This document shows positions 44,573 through 56,000 of a stretch of 64,000 bases of DNA, one piece after another (position 1 is the first letter of the stretch; each line of letters starts with the position of its first letter). The stretch comes from Onthophagus taurus. Taxonomy: Eukaryota; Arthropoda; Insecta; Coleoptera; Scarabaeidae. Made by a program: the position numbers and the translations under genes. The notes beneath the pieces are model-generated. The model was not told the origin of the DNA and searched no databases. It was given only the letters and a program-made list of their open reading frames with translations. Where the stretch lies: the NCBI RefSeq assembly GCF_036711975.1, contig NC_091971.1:24063501-24127500 (forward strand), given 5' to 3'.

Positions 44573-46992
44573 ATCGTGCGCAGTGTTGCCAGATAAATTT
44601 TTCTCACAGCGGTAGAATTTTGCCTTAAATAGCGGTAGATGGCGGTAGAATTCGTTCATCAGCGCCATCTATTGGCTTGAGTTGTTAAAAACAGAGTGGG
44701 CCACATTTAAGTTGTAAAAATCGTAAGCCTGAAGTTTAATAGAGTTATTTTTTTTTTAATTCATATTTTTGTTTTTAAACAATAATTTATATTCAAATAT
44801 AAATCGGTTTTTATACATCTATGTTTTTTAAAAGCCTCCATTCATTATCAATTATTTGTAGGTTTTTCTCCTCGACTAAATTTGGCCATTTTGATGCTAT
44901 AGGGGCAATAGTATTAAACTGTGTTTGACGGACAGACTGAGGATTCAAAAAAGATAACTCTTTTATAAATTGTCTTTTAAAGGGAAACGCTGCAATATTT
45001 GTTTTACTCCTTCAATATAAAACGCCAGGCAATTTGTTTTAAGATGATTGTTAAATTAATTGCAACCCCAAAATACATTTTTTCCAAAGGTAACATATTC
45101 CTGAGATTTTGAAAATCTACGTTAAAAACTTCGTTGCTTTGTAGAATTTCAGGTTTTATGTAATAATCCATCATTGTTTTTACTACCAATGTCACTGAGG
45201 TATATATATTGCTTATTTGAAGACTTTCAGATTGCATCTGCCTGTTTAAGTTTACAAATAATGGTAAAACAAACTGCAAAAATTGCAAGTATAATTTGTA
45301 GACTGGGTTTTTTAAATGAGTTAAAATATTATCGGACTGAATATCATCCTTATGATGGTATGATACATCGGTGAAAAAGAGAACTATCGCGTCATATTGT
45401 TCGAGGATTCGGTCAACCACACTTATAAGAAATAGCCAACGAGTCTGACACGGGTGCAAAATTTTATGGTATGTGCATATATCAGTTAAATTTATTACTG
45501 AATTATGCCGCCCCATCATATTGGAAGCCCCATCCGCAGCAAAGCCAATGAGATTTGACGTATAGGGAATGTTATTTTGAGTAAAAAAAGAAATAATTTG
45601 TTCAAATAAAACTTCTGCTTGAGCATTTTCTACTGGAAGAAGGGTTAAAAAGCAATCTTGAATATTATTATCAAACATTAATCTTACAACCAAGCATAAA
45701 TATTTCATTGTTGTTCTGTCTGTTTCATTGATAATTAAACTAAATTTATTATTTTTTAATAACTGAGTTAATGTTTGGGATGAATAGGCGCCAATGACAT
45801 TTTTTTATTATATTTGTTGTTTTAGTGCGCGCAGATTTGATACCTGCAGCAATTTTTGAGTCAGGACATACCGATCGTAGCAAGTCGGGGATATGATCCA
45901 TTAATACCAAGGGCAAATTATGTTCAACCACAAAGGCCGCCAATTTTAATTCAGCATCTTTTACTTGAGTGTCGAGTTCGCCAGACATCATATCTCTTAA
46001 GGATCTCTGCTTGAGTTTCCCTCGACAAGCTTGCTTGTGCTTTTCTCTTTCTGCGTGTCGGCGAAGTTGTAGCTTTCCAGCTTTGATGCTGATATCCAGT
46101 TCACAAGTAATGCAATAGGCAAAATAGGATCCCTACAAAAAATGGTATGAAATATAAACCAAGTTAATGCCTAAAAAAAAACCTTTTTGCTTGCCTGCAG
46201 CCACCCCTTTAAGTCTGGTTCATCTTCCCATCTGCAACTGTAGGTTTGATGGTATTTTAATTTTTTGACAGGTGTTTGAGCCCCATCAGAATTGTCTCGT
46301 GTTTCTTCAGAACTACTGGACCGACGCAATGTTCTTGAATGTCCTGCTTCTGCCATTATGCACCGTACTATATTTCCAAAAATGTTAATGATTTGGTTCT
46401 TTTTCGTTTTTATAGTGTACTTCAATTCACTTACCACTTGTTAAATCGGATTCAAATCAAAGAACACTTAAAAACACTAAACGCTTTGTGATTTTCTTCT
46501 GATCGTGGTTTAAATATAAATGACTCATAATTCTCTTCGATTTTCTTTTATACCTCGCCAGTTGGGTAAAGTACCCATTTTAGAATTTAATTGAACTAGC
46601 GACAGTGGGGATTTTTACAAAACGGTAAAGTCGCCACTTCGGTAAAGTACCCATTTTCATTAATTAAAAATGTAGCGCTCGTAGCGCCAACTAGAATTAC
46701 CGACTTTACAGAATCCGTACCAGCAAGTGAACTACCGAATGTAAAGATACTTTTAAATACTAACAGAGGGCAGTATTTGAAAAAACTTCCTTCATTTGTT
46801 TTCAAATAAATTTACTCATCAAAAATATAATACAATTTACTAAAGTGAATAAAAATAAAATAAACATTAAACTGTATGACAAAAATATAAAAAAAAGGTA
46901 GATTTGGTTGTTAAAACGGTAGGGCGGTATTTGTAATATGAAAACGGTAGAAATACCGCTTTAGCGGTAGATCTGGCAACAGTGATCGTGCG
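44573..46992 (-). mobile_element. hAT-superfamily transposon with perfect 8-bp target duplication
   Basis: Element 44581-46984 (2404 bp) between two copies of ATCGTGCG (44573-44580 and 46985-46992). Ends CAGTGTTGCCAGAT and, inverted, CACTGTTGCCAGAT. Eight-bp duplications and CA-GTG ends define hAT. Subterminal regions are full of GCGGTAGA/TACCGC words on both sides, probable transposase-binding repeats. It carries a decayed transposase on the minus strand. Confidence 0.95.
44820..46345 (-). pseudogene. hAT transposase (KIAA1586/ZMYM-like type), spliced and broken
   Basis: Start around 46345 with MAEAGHSRTLRRSSSSEETR. A 50-bp intron (46133-46182, GT-AG) joins LQASKK to GSYFAYCITCELDISIKAGK, a zinc-finger-like CxxC...HxxxxH module. 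Next come DTQVKDAELKLAAFVVEHN and KIAAGIKSARTKTTNIIK; then a frameshift near 45805. The first catalytic box reads SLIINETDRTT where the family has IIDESTD, so Asp is Asn. The second, GFAADGASNMMG, is intact, followed by HPCQTRWLFLISVVDRILEQ. After a stop near 45004 the C-terminal part continues in another frame as LNPQSVRQTQFNTIAPIASK. At least two frame breaks plus the Asn make it inactive. Confidence 0.85.
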
Positions 46993-47925
46993 TTGTAGTC
47001 TTGCAGTTGGTTAGTTAAGTCTTGCAATTAGTTTCTACAAGTCGCTCATACTCGTATTCCCTGCGTGACGAAGATTGATCACGTTAACACCATTTATTCT
47101 AATTCCCACTTCTAAATCGTTTAGCTGGCAGCAAATATTGCATCTGTGCAGATGATGAATAGCAACTCTCTTTAAGATCGCTATTTGTTCTGATGTCCAG
47201 AAAAAGTTGTATTTTGTACATGTTTGAAATTATTCTAGAAATATGCCCTGTTTTATGTCACATTTTTGTCAGCATAATAATCGATTTATAAAATACTGCG
47301 AAAGAAAACAGAAATTATTTAGTTAAAATAGTTATTTTTGATACAAGATAACGAAATGACTCTTGCATTCGAGAACGAAAGTTTTTTTTGCAAGCTTTAG
47401 CGAGCAAAAAGATTGTTCGAGAATGTTTACCGTTGAATCGAGAAAATTGTAGCTGAAACAGTATCACGACCGACTTGCTTTAATCGGGACAACTGCCTAA
47501 AAATCTGAGTGAAGAACAAAGTAAGTAGGTGAATTTTTAAAAATAAGTTGTAATGATCAAGTTTCTAGCATGAATTTGAACTAGTCGAGGGTTTAGAGTC
47601 ACATAGGTGTAACTCCCAAATTTGTGTTTTCAAGAAAACTTCCCAAAATGTAATATTTAATACTATTACTAATGCAAGGACAAATTCAATGGTAATTTTT
47701 ATCTTAAAACTGGGTATTTTGCAGAAGTATAGATTGTAAAGCTCCTTTCTAATGATTTATATTACTATTTTTACTTGTTTCTGTATCACTTGTTTATCAC
47801 TTGCTGTCGTTGTTTATTGTATACCTATATTTTATGCTAATATTTTTTTATTTGCTTGATGTCGTTTGTACGTTTATAATATCTATAGATATTTTGCTTT
47901 CAACCCTTCTAGTTAGATTTGTACA
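46993..47925. other. No feature seen
   Basis: AT-rich sequence downstream of the hAT element; no domain in any frame. Confidence 0.4.
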
Positions 47926-47929
47926 TAGT

Positions 47930-48110
47930 GAAGGACCTTTTAAAATTGTTAAAAGATATTCAAAAAATTATGTTATTTTTAGAAACAATCAAGAATACAT
48001 TGTTAACGTTGATAGTTTAAAACCGGCGTTCGTTTTAAATAACTGCATTAATAATTTATCGAAACATTCTGCATCACAGAAATTATTAAAAGTTTCCTTT
48101 GCAGAATAAT
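47930..48110 (+). pseudogene. Gypsy integrase C-terminal scrap
   Basis: Reads VHSEGPFKIVKRYSKNYVIF then NNQEYIVNVDSLKPAFVLNN, the conserved end of gypsy integrases (GPYKVxxR...VSxDRLKPA). It resembles the equivalent part at 27395-27440, so both may derive from one old family. Upstream codons of this frame are unrelated. Confidence 0.7.
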
Positions 48111-48188
48111 ATGTACTCGATTAATTCCATGTTGTATTTTTATTTATTCCTTTCCGCCGGTTAAATATTTTGCGCAGGGGAGTATCTA

Positions 48189-48277
48189 TAGCGTTACCGT
48201 CACAGAACCCACCTAATTTTAAATTCATATTTTTGGCGTTGTTAGAAAATCAGGTGGGTTCTGTGACGGTAACGCTA
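48189..48277. repeat. Short perfect hairpin, MITE-like
   Basis: TAGCGTTACCGTCACAGAAC...CACCTAATTTT pairs with its complement ending at 48277; 32-bp arms with one mismatch around a 25-bp loop. Confidence 0.75.
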
Positions 48278-48835
48278 CACATAGTTTCTTCTAGGCATAT
48301 AAAGTCGTAAAATTAATGACATATATTAGAACTGTCAAATTATTTAAAATTTAAAAATTACAAAAGATCTCTAAACTAAATTTGTTATACGATTATATTA
48401 ATTTAATATATGTGTAAGTAGTGTGCATTGTTGAAAATCGGAAATTATTATATATATGAGTAAACACTAAACTATTGGTTTGTCTGGCAGAAGAAGGAAA
48501 TTTAAATCCGTTGAGTGGTGAACTATCTTTTTCCCTAAATTTGTCTTAGTGCTAAAGAATTGTTATCGAATTGTGGTAGGTAAAATTTTATTAAATTTTC
48601 TTCTAATTTTATTATTAAAATATTTAAAATTTTTGTAAATCCGATCTTTAAAAAGGCGGTGGCTCCTAAAATACAGCTGCTCATAAAATTAAGTATACAG
48701 GGGAATGGAAGATAGATAATTATTGTGATTATTTCAAATAATTACTGTTTTATTTTAAAGTTTAGATATAGGTATACATACAGCGTGGTTTAGATTTTAA
48801 TCGGGAAACTTTCCTAGGACTTATTATTTATTAAA

Positions 48836-48982
48836 TTTACAGTTTCCTGTAAATTACGGTACTATAACTAAAAATTAAAAAGCATATTTCTGATATTTGA
48901 AACAAATATATTTGTTGAACTATTTAATTTATATATGTTTTAGTTATAGTACCATAATTTGCAAGAAACTGTAAATTTAATT
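48836..48982. repeat. Inverted repeat of about 147 bp
   Basis: TAAATTTACAGTTTC...GGTACTATAACTAAAA pairs with TTTTAGTTATAGTACC...GAAACTGTAAATTTA. AT-rich; probably another small MITE. Confidence 0.65.
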
Positions 48983-49109
48983 TCTTCGCCAACACTAAAA
49001 GAAAAGTTTATTTTTAGCTTTATTCTAAAACAATAAGAAATAGACCTGTCAAACCCTATATTTTTGTAATCAGAAACAAATAACGAATTTAATAAGCGAA
49101 TAATCAGTG

Positions 49110-49455
49110 GTTGTTTCCATTAAAAAAACGAAAATTGTGATAATATCTCAAAATCTAAAACCGAAAAAATTTTTTTGACTACGTCATCAAATTCTCTGTA
49201 AAAAAGTGTCCATATAATGTCTTAGTTATAATACTCCACCTATAATAATAACCAAGATAATTGCACTTGCTGGTTTTACGATATTTTCAATTTTGGCCTC
49301 TAGCGGAAAAACAAAAGACAATAGCGCTATGAGGTTTCCGGCATTAGCAGTTTCTCGAAAAACGAGATCATGACATGTAAGCTACTTTTTTTCTAACTCT
49401 TATAGTTTCCGAGTTAGCCTATTCGTACATCGAATTTGAACCACTCTGTACATAG
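49110..49455. mobile_element. Mariner family A, right-end fragment
   Basis: Runs from TGTTTCCATTAAAAAAACG through CGAAAAACGAGATCATGACA to a worn terminus near GAACCACTCTGTACAT. More diverged than the copies at 32.4 and 63.9 kb. Confidence 0.65.
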
Positions 49456-49679
49456 TTAAGCAAAAGTGATTATGTTTATGGTGGTACTATGTTTTAATAC
49501 GCTGTAGGCAGGGTGATAAAGTGTCAATTTTTTTTAATTTTACGTTTTTCTCTGCTGTGTTTTGAGTAATTATTTCAAATTTGGTATATACCTAATGTTT
49601 ATAAATCTCTACAATAAAATGACGAATTCGTCAGCCACACCATTAGGTGTGCCCATTTGAAACCAAATTTGAGATAATT

Positions 49680-49800
49680 GAACTAAAATTAGAACTAAAA
49701 CTAGAACTAACACTACTTTCGGGTTTTGCCGTGCGTTTTTTAAGAAAAGGTTTGACGTTTCGGATGCCATGTTGCAACCTTCTTCAGAAACTGGTTCGAA
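49680..49800. repeat. CTAG-rich repeat and LINE-tail-like sequence
   Basis: AACTAAAACTAGAACTAACACTA matches the MITE halves in the ABCA introns. It is followed by GACGTTTCGGATGCCATG and AACCTTCTTCAGAAACTG, wording often seen at the tails of insect retroelements. Only a fragment; identity uncertain. Confidence 0.4.
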
Positions 49801-50012
49801 GTATAAATTTTAGATAATTATTCAAAAAAACACCGGAGAAACATTTGACAACATGTCTATTAGCACTTTTGTCTTATTTTATCGAGTACTACCGCCCCCT
49901 GAAATATCTACACGTCGTTCATTAACATCCTGTATAAATTGGGTTATACATTTTGCTGAATTAAAACTTCATTTATAGTAATAATATTTCCATTTATATA
50001 GGTATTTAAAAA

Positions 50013-53000
50013 ATGGGTAGATATTTGCAGAAATTTCTTTTACTTTTTTGGAAGAATAGTCTCTTACAATGGAGAGAACCGAAGGACACACTTTGCGATA
50101 TCTTAAGTCCCATTCTATTCGCTGCTTTCGTAATATTGCTACGAGTACTTATTATTCCAGTAAAACATGATGCGATAGAATTTACGGAGTTCTCGCCAGT
50201 TATAATTCTCCCGGTTAATGCACCAGAAAAGATAAGGTAAGGAACTTCAATATATATCTAGTTAATTGGTTACTTTGATTTAACGAAAACCAATACCAAT
50301 TTATTTTTATTGAAGTGCTTCTATTTTCTCTATTTTCTGGTCACCATGTGGAAATGGCGAATTAAATAGTATTATGACTGCTATCGGTAAGAAATATTCC
50401 CCACTGTCTCAATTGTGCGTTGATAACTCCGGTGAATTAGAACGAACATTAGAACTGTATAGACCAGTTGTATTTGCAGCTGTTCAGTTTGATGACCTGC
50501 TAAATGGAAAGGATGTTATTACGGAAAAAATGGAAATTATTATAAGGTGAATAAACATAAGTATTTAAAAAAAACCTTTGAAACCATCGATTCTCAATCG
50601 ACGGGGTATAACACGTAATGAAATTAATAATTAATTTATAAATACTAATACGAAAATTGTATTAAATGTGAAAATATTGAGAACCGCTGACGATGAGACA
50701 CCCACTTTTTTTATTATTTACGGCACATTTAATCTCTATTAAATTGCCAATAAATCGTTTGTTATTTCATCATAGCTCAGTTCGTTTTTGAGATATGATT
50801 TTTTTAAATAAATAAAGATGCAGAATTGAGGTTAAAAAATCATAATTTTCAATAATTTAATTTAAATAATCATCGATTTTTATATGATAACTAAGAAATT
50901 ATTTGCAGCACACTAAAGCTCTGTTAAATTAGCTTTAAAATGTTTGTTATTTCATTATGATATCTCCATTAGTTATCGAGATATTACTTTTTAACGGTGC
51001 TTTTAAAATGAAGTTAGTACAATGATATGGTATAAGAAAGTAATTAGGTTTCTATAGATTTCCAGGAGAATTACGAACCAACGGAAGTAACGCTACAAAC
51101 ACAAACGAATGGTTCACACATTTAACATTTTCGCAACACAAAATGCCTGGGCCCAGAGACTTTGCAAATAACTTTGGTGCAATACCGAGTAAGAAAAATG
51201 ATGTTATATTTAAAAGTTAATTCTCCTTTGTTATTTTGGTAGATTACTACTTCGAAGGTTTTTTAAGCTTACAACACGACATTTCTATGGAAATTATTAG
51301 CACGCACATGAAACGAGAAAAAGTCAGCGATCGTAATCTTCCAACAATTTTTATGCAAAGGTATCCACACCCTGCGTGGATCCACGATCCAATGTTCGAA
51401 AGTATAAAAGGGATCTGTATTATTTTTATTGTTCTGGCTTTCGCGAATGTTTGTAGTCATATGGTGACTGTACTTACTACTGAAAAAGAAACACAGGTAA
51501 AGGAAGCAATGAAAATCATGGGATTACCAAATTGGTTACATTGGATGGCATGGTCCTTCAACATGCTTATCTTACTTATTATTTCTATTGCTTTAATAGT
51601 GGTAATATGGAAGGTTTCTTGGAGAAGCGATTCTGGTTTTAGCGTCATTACATTCAGCGATGCATCAGTACTGTTTGTGTTGCTCTTATGTTTTATTTGC
51701 TCTCTTATAGCATTCTGTTTTTTAATGAGTGTTTTTTGTAAAAAAGGTTAGAAATGAAATTATCTAATACTAGTTTTTAATAATAAATCATTTTTAGCTA
51801 CTACTGCAACTGCTCTTGCTTCAACGGTCTACTTATTAACTTTAGCACCATACTATTTGGTTGAAATGTACTTCGATATTTCGAATTTATTTATAAAACT
51901 TATAGCTATGCTTGGATGTGGCAGCGCATTAGGTTACGGTATTCTATTATTTAGAATCTTTGAAGGATTAGGAACAGGTAAAGAAAAACAAATATACTTA
52001 TTGTGATTATAAAAGTACGAAGGCCGGTGCCAATTGAACTAAAAATAGAACTAAGACTAGTATAATACTAGTGTTAGTGATAATCACTAAAGCTAACACT
52101 AGACGTAGAGCTAGAAATATTCGCGTTTAGATGTCTTAAGGGACTCGCGGCTAAACCCGAATGTTTCTAGTTCTAGTACTAGTGTTAGTTGTAGTGAAAG
52201 AGCTATTGTTAGTTCTAGTTTTAGTTCAATATGTATAAGCTTTTTTTTGTAGGATTACAATGGAATTCTCTTTTCTGTGCAGTTAGTGCAAATGATTCAT
52301 TAACATTAGGTCATGTTATTATTATGTTGATAATAGATACAATAATCTACTTTTTAATTGCTGTCTATGTCGAATCAGTTTTTCCTGGAGAATATGGGGT
52401 AGGTCAACGTTGGTATTATCCGTGTACAGCTTCTTATTGCTGTGGTCAAACTTACGCAGGTATCTTTTTTCTTTTACCTAATTATTCAATTTAATCCACA
52501 TTTTATTATATAATTTTCTTATTTTAAAGATCATGAAGATCAAGCGGATAGAATAGATGGAACGGATACTTACGAAAATGAACCGATTAATTTAAAACCC
52601 GGCGTTAAAATTAAACATTTAAGAAAGGTGTATAAAAATAATAACGTGGCGATCAGCGATTTATCTCTGAATATGTATGAAAATCAAATTACGATTTTAG
52701 TTGGTCATAACGGTGCTGGAAAAACAACAGCTTTGTCGATGTTAACCGGGATGATAACTCCAACTTCTGGTACTGCGGTAATAAACGGTCATGATATAAG
52801 AACTAATATGAATAATATTCGTGAAAGTATGGGATATTGTCCGCAAAAGAATATTTTTTTTAATGAGTTAACTGTGAGAGAACATTTTTATTTCTTCCTT
52901 AAGGCGAAAGGAATAGTGAATAAGCAAGAAGTCGAAAATGAAATTAAAAAGTATATTAATCTTTTGGAATTAACTGCGAAGGTAAAGAACAGTATGATTA

Positions 53001-56000
53001 TGAGTACGAAGGTTTCCACGGCCGGTGTTAATTGAACTATGACTAGAACCAACACTAGCACTATCACTAGAACAAAAAGTACATTGTGTACACATTTCGT
53101 TGTCCACATAGGCTATCTCCGAATCTAAAAGCGATAGAAAAAAAGTAGCTTACATGTCATGATCTCGCTTTTCGAGAAAATGCTAATGCCGAAAACTCCA
53201 AACAACTATCGTCTTATGTTTTCGCCCTATCGGCAAAAACTGAAGATTTTGCGAAAACGACAATCGCGAATAACTCACTTATTATCAAAGATGGAGTATT
53301 ATAAATAAAACATTATATGGGCAACATTTTACGAAAAAAGTGGCGTAGGGCGAATTTTTTTCCCATCTTTTATTTTCGAGATTTTAGAAGTAACTTTATT
53401 TTTTTAAATGGAAACCATAGTTGGCTATGACCTAAAATAATTTCTTATTTTCTTCTGATAACAAATATATGTAGGACTGCTGGGGAAATAAATAAAAAAA
53501 CACGCACTCAATAACTGTAATTATAATGTTATTAAAAAAGAATAAAAACAAAACAAAACCAGGTAATGTCTTTTGTAACTATGAACATGTTTTATACATT
53601 TCAACAGTTATGGTCTCTGATATTTCTTATATTTCGATTCACAAACGTCTTCTTCTCTTAGCTGCGACCGACTGACTCACACTGACTCACAGGCCTATCT
53701 CTCGTCCACTCCTTAACCGACGACAGTCGACACTGCCCGATTCCATTCCCACATCTCGTCCATCCTGACTGACATTCGACTCGAATGTATCTTCATCTGG
53801 ACTGTCATTTTCTCCAAATGCGTCTTCATCCGGATTGATACTGACCCAAGGTTTCATGTTGTCTACACTCGTAGTAGTCTTCCGTGGTCCTGCATGATCT
53901 CCAATCTTGTCTACTTCATACCGGTCTGGACCTATCTTCTTAACGACACGATAAGGACCTAGGAACTTTGGCAGTAACTTTGACGTATTCTGGAATTGTG
54001 TCCTCTTGATGGCCACCCATTCTCCTTCTTCATAGTTCCTTGCTAGTTTTCGTTTCTTATTATAGGTTTTCATATTTTCATCTTGAACTTTTTTCATTTG
54101 CTCTTTCGCTTGTATTTGCATGTGTTCTCTCTCTTTCACAAATGAGTTTATGATTTCTTCTTCTACCATCTCTTTCAACTTTATTTGGTCTTTTCTTTTC
54201 ATTTCTACTCCAAAAAGTAATTCAAATGGGGTTCGACCAATACTCCGGTGATATGTACTATTGAGGATCTCTTGCAACTTTCTAACATGTCGAAACCAAT
54301 TTTCAGGTTGTTCGATGCATAATTTGGTTAACGTTGGTATGATTACTCTATTGACTCTCTCAACCTGTCCATTTCCTCGTGGTACGCCAGTTGTGATTTT
54401 CACATGTTTTATTTTCTCGTCAACACAATAGTCTTTGAAATCCCTTGAGGTAAACGCAGCTCCTCTGTCCGAAATAATCATCCTGGGACTTCCAAAAATT
54501 TCTTTCTGCTTTTCTAGTTTTTCAAGAACTTCTTTTGTTGCTGTCGTTTTTGTTGGGTGTATCCAAACGAATTTTGTAAAAGAATCAATGACTACAAATA
54601 AATATTGATATCCTTTTCCTGTCTTTGTCATAGGACCTAAATGGTCTATATGATAGGTCTGCAATGGAGTATCGCCCTTTTCTATTGAATTCAAGTATCC
54701 TTCTTGTTTACCCATCTTCCTCTCGGTAAGTATACATGGTACACAGTTCATAATTAACTTTCGAATCTTCTCCTCTAGGTTGTCGATATAATATTCTCGT
54801 TCGATCAAGTCTTTTGTTTTCTTCACTGCGAAATGACCATTGTCATGTGCACTTCGTATTACTTGGTGTTGCATTATCGTAGGGACAACTAGTAGTTCAC
54901 ATCCATTTTTGTTCTTATACAAGATGCCATTTTTTAGTTCATAATCCCCATAAGGTTGAGTTTCCAATATTTTCGTAATTGCCTTAAGATGTTCGTCCTG
55001 TAGTTGAGCCCTTTTCAATCGCTCTAGAAATTCTGTTTGTATTATCATTGTTATTGGGTTCCGACTCAGTGCGTCACAATGCTTCATTTGATTTCCTGGC
55101 CTATGTTGAATGGTATAGTTAAACTCTTCGAGCAATAAAGCCCATCTAGCGACTCTGGTGCACAGGTCTTTTTTGTTCATTGTAGCTGCAAATGCTGCAC
55201 AATCAGTTAAGATTTTGAAGTGTATGCCCAGCAGATACACACGGAACCTCTTTAAAGCTTCTATGACAGCCAGCACCTCCAATTCATAGCTGTGATATTT
55301 CTTCTGGGTATCATTTGTCTTTCTACTCCAGTAGTAAACAGGATATAATCTTCCGTCTTCTTGACACTTTTGCAATAACACTGCCCCGAATCCGTCTTGG
55401 CTTGCGTCTACATGCAGTTCAGTTTCCTTGTTATGATCAAAGATTTTCAATATTGGTTCTGTACTTAAAATCTCCTTTAGTTTTCTAAATGCAACTTCCT
55501 CTTCCGGTCCAAATGAAAATTTCTTTTTTCCTTTCAGAAGATCACTTAGTGGTTTCGCAATCAAAGCGTAGTCTTTGATGTACTTGCGGAAATAGCCTGC
55601 CAATCCCAGGAAACTCTGAACCTTTTTCATTGTAGCTGGTTTTGGAAAATTTACAACGGCTGCTACTTTCTGCTTGTTAGGCTTCACTCTTCCGTTTTCT
55701 ATTTCGTGTCCTAGATATTCCACTTTAGTCTTTAAAAACTGACATTTCTGCCACTTGAAATCTAATCCAAACTTCTTTGCTGTTTCCAGAACTTCTTCTA
55801 GTCTTTTTATTGCTTCTTCGACATCTTCCGCTGGTATTATAATGTCATCCATGTACATAATAACTATTCCCTTTCTCATTAACTCCCTGAAAACATTATT
55901 GACATATCGTTGAAATACTGCTGGCGAATTACATAACCCAAACGGCATGCGCAAGAATTCAAACTGTCCACTCGGAGTTACGAACGAGGTATATTTTATA

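Noticed and set aside
47801..47925. Upstream part of the 102-codon frame as a membrane protein
   Set aside because: Hydrophobic because it is T-rich non-coding DNA; only the gypsy-like C-terminal part is meaningful.
52982..53035. ABCA gene as a truncated pseudogene ending in repeat DNA
   Set aside because: A good donor lies at the point of divergence and a phase-matched acceptor with family-like sequence occurs at 63990.
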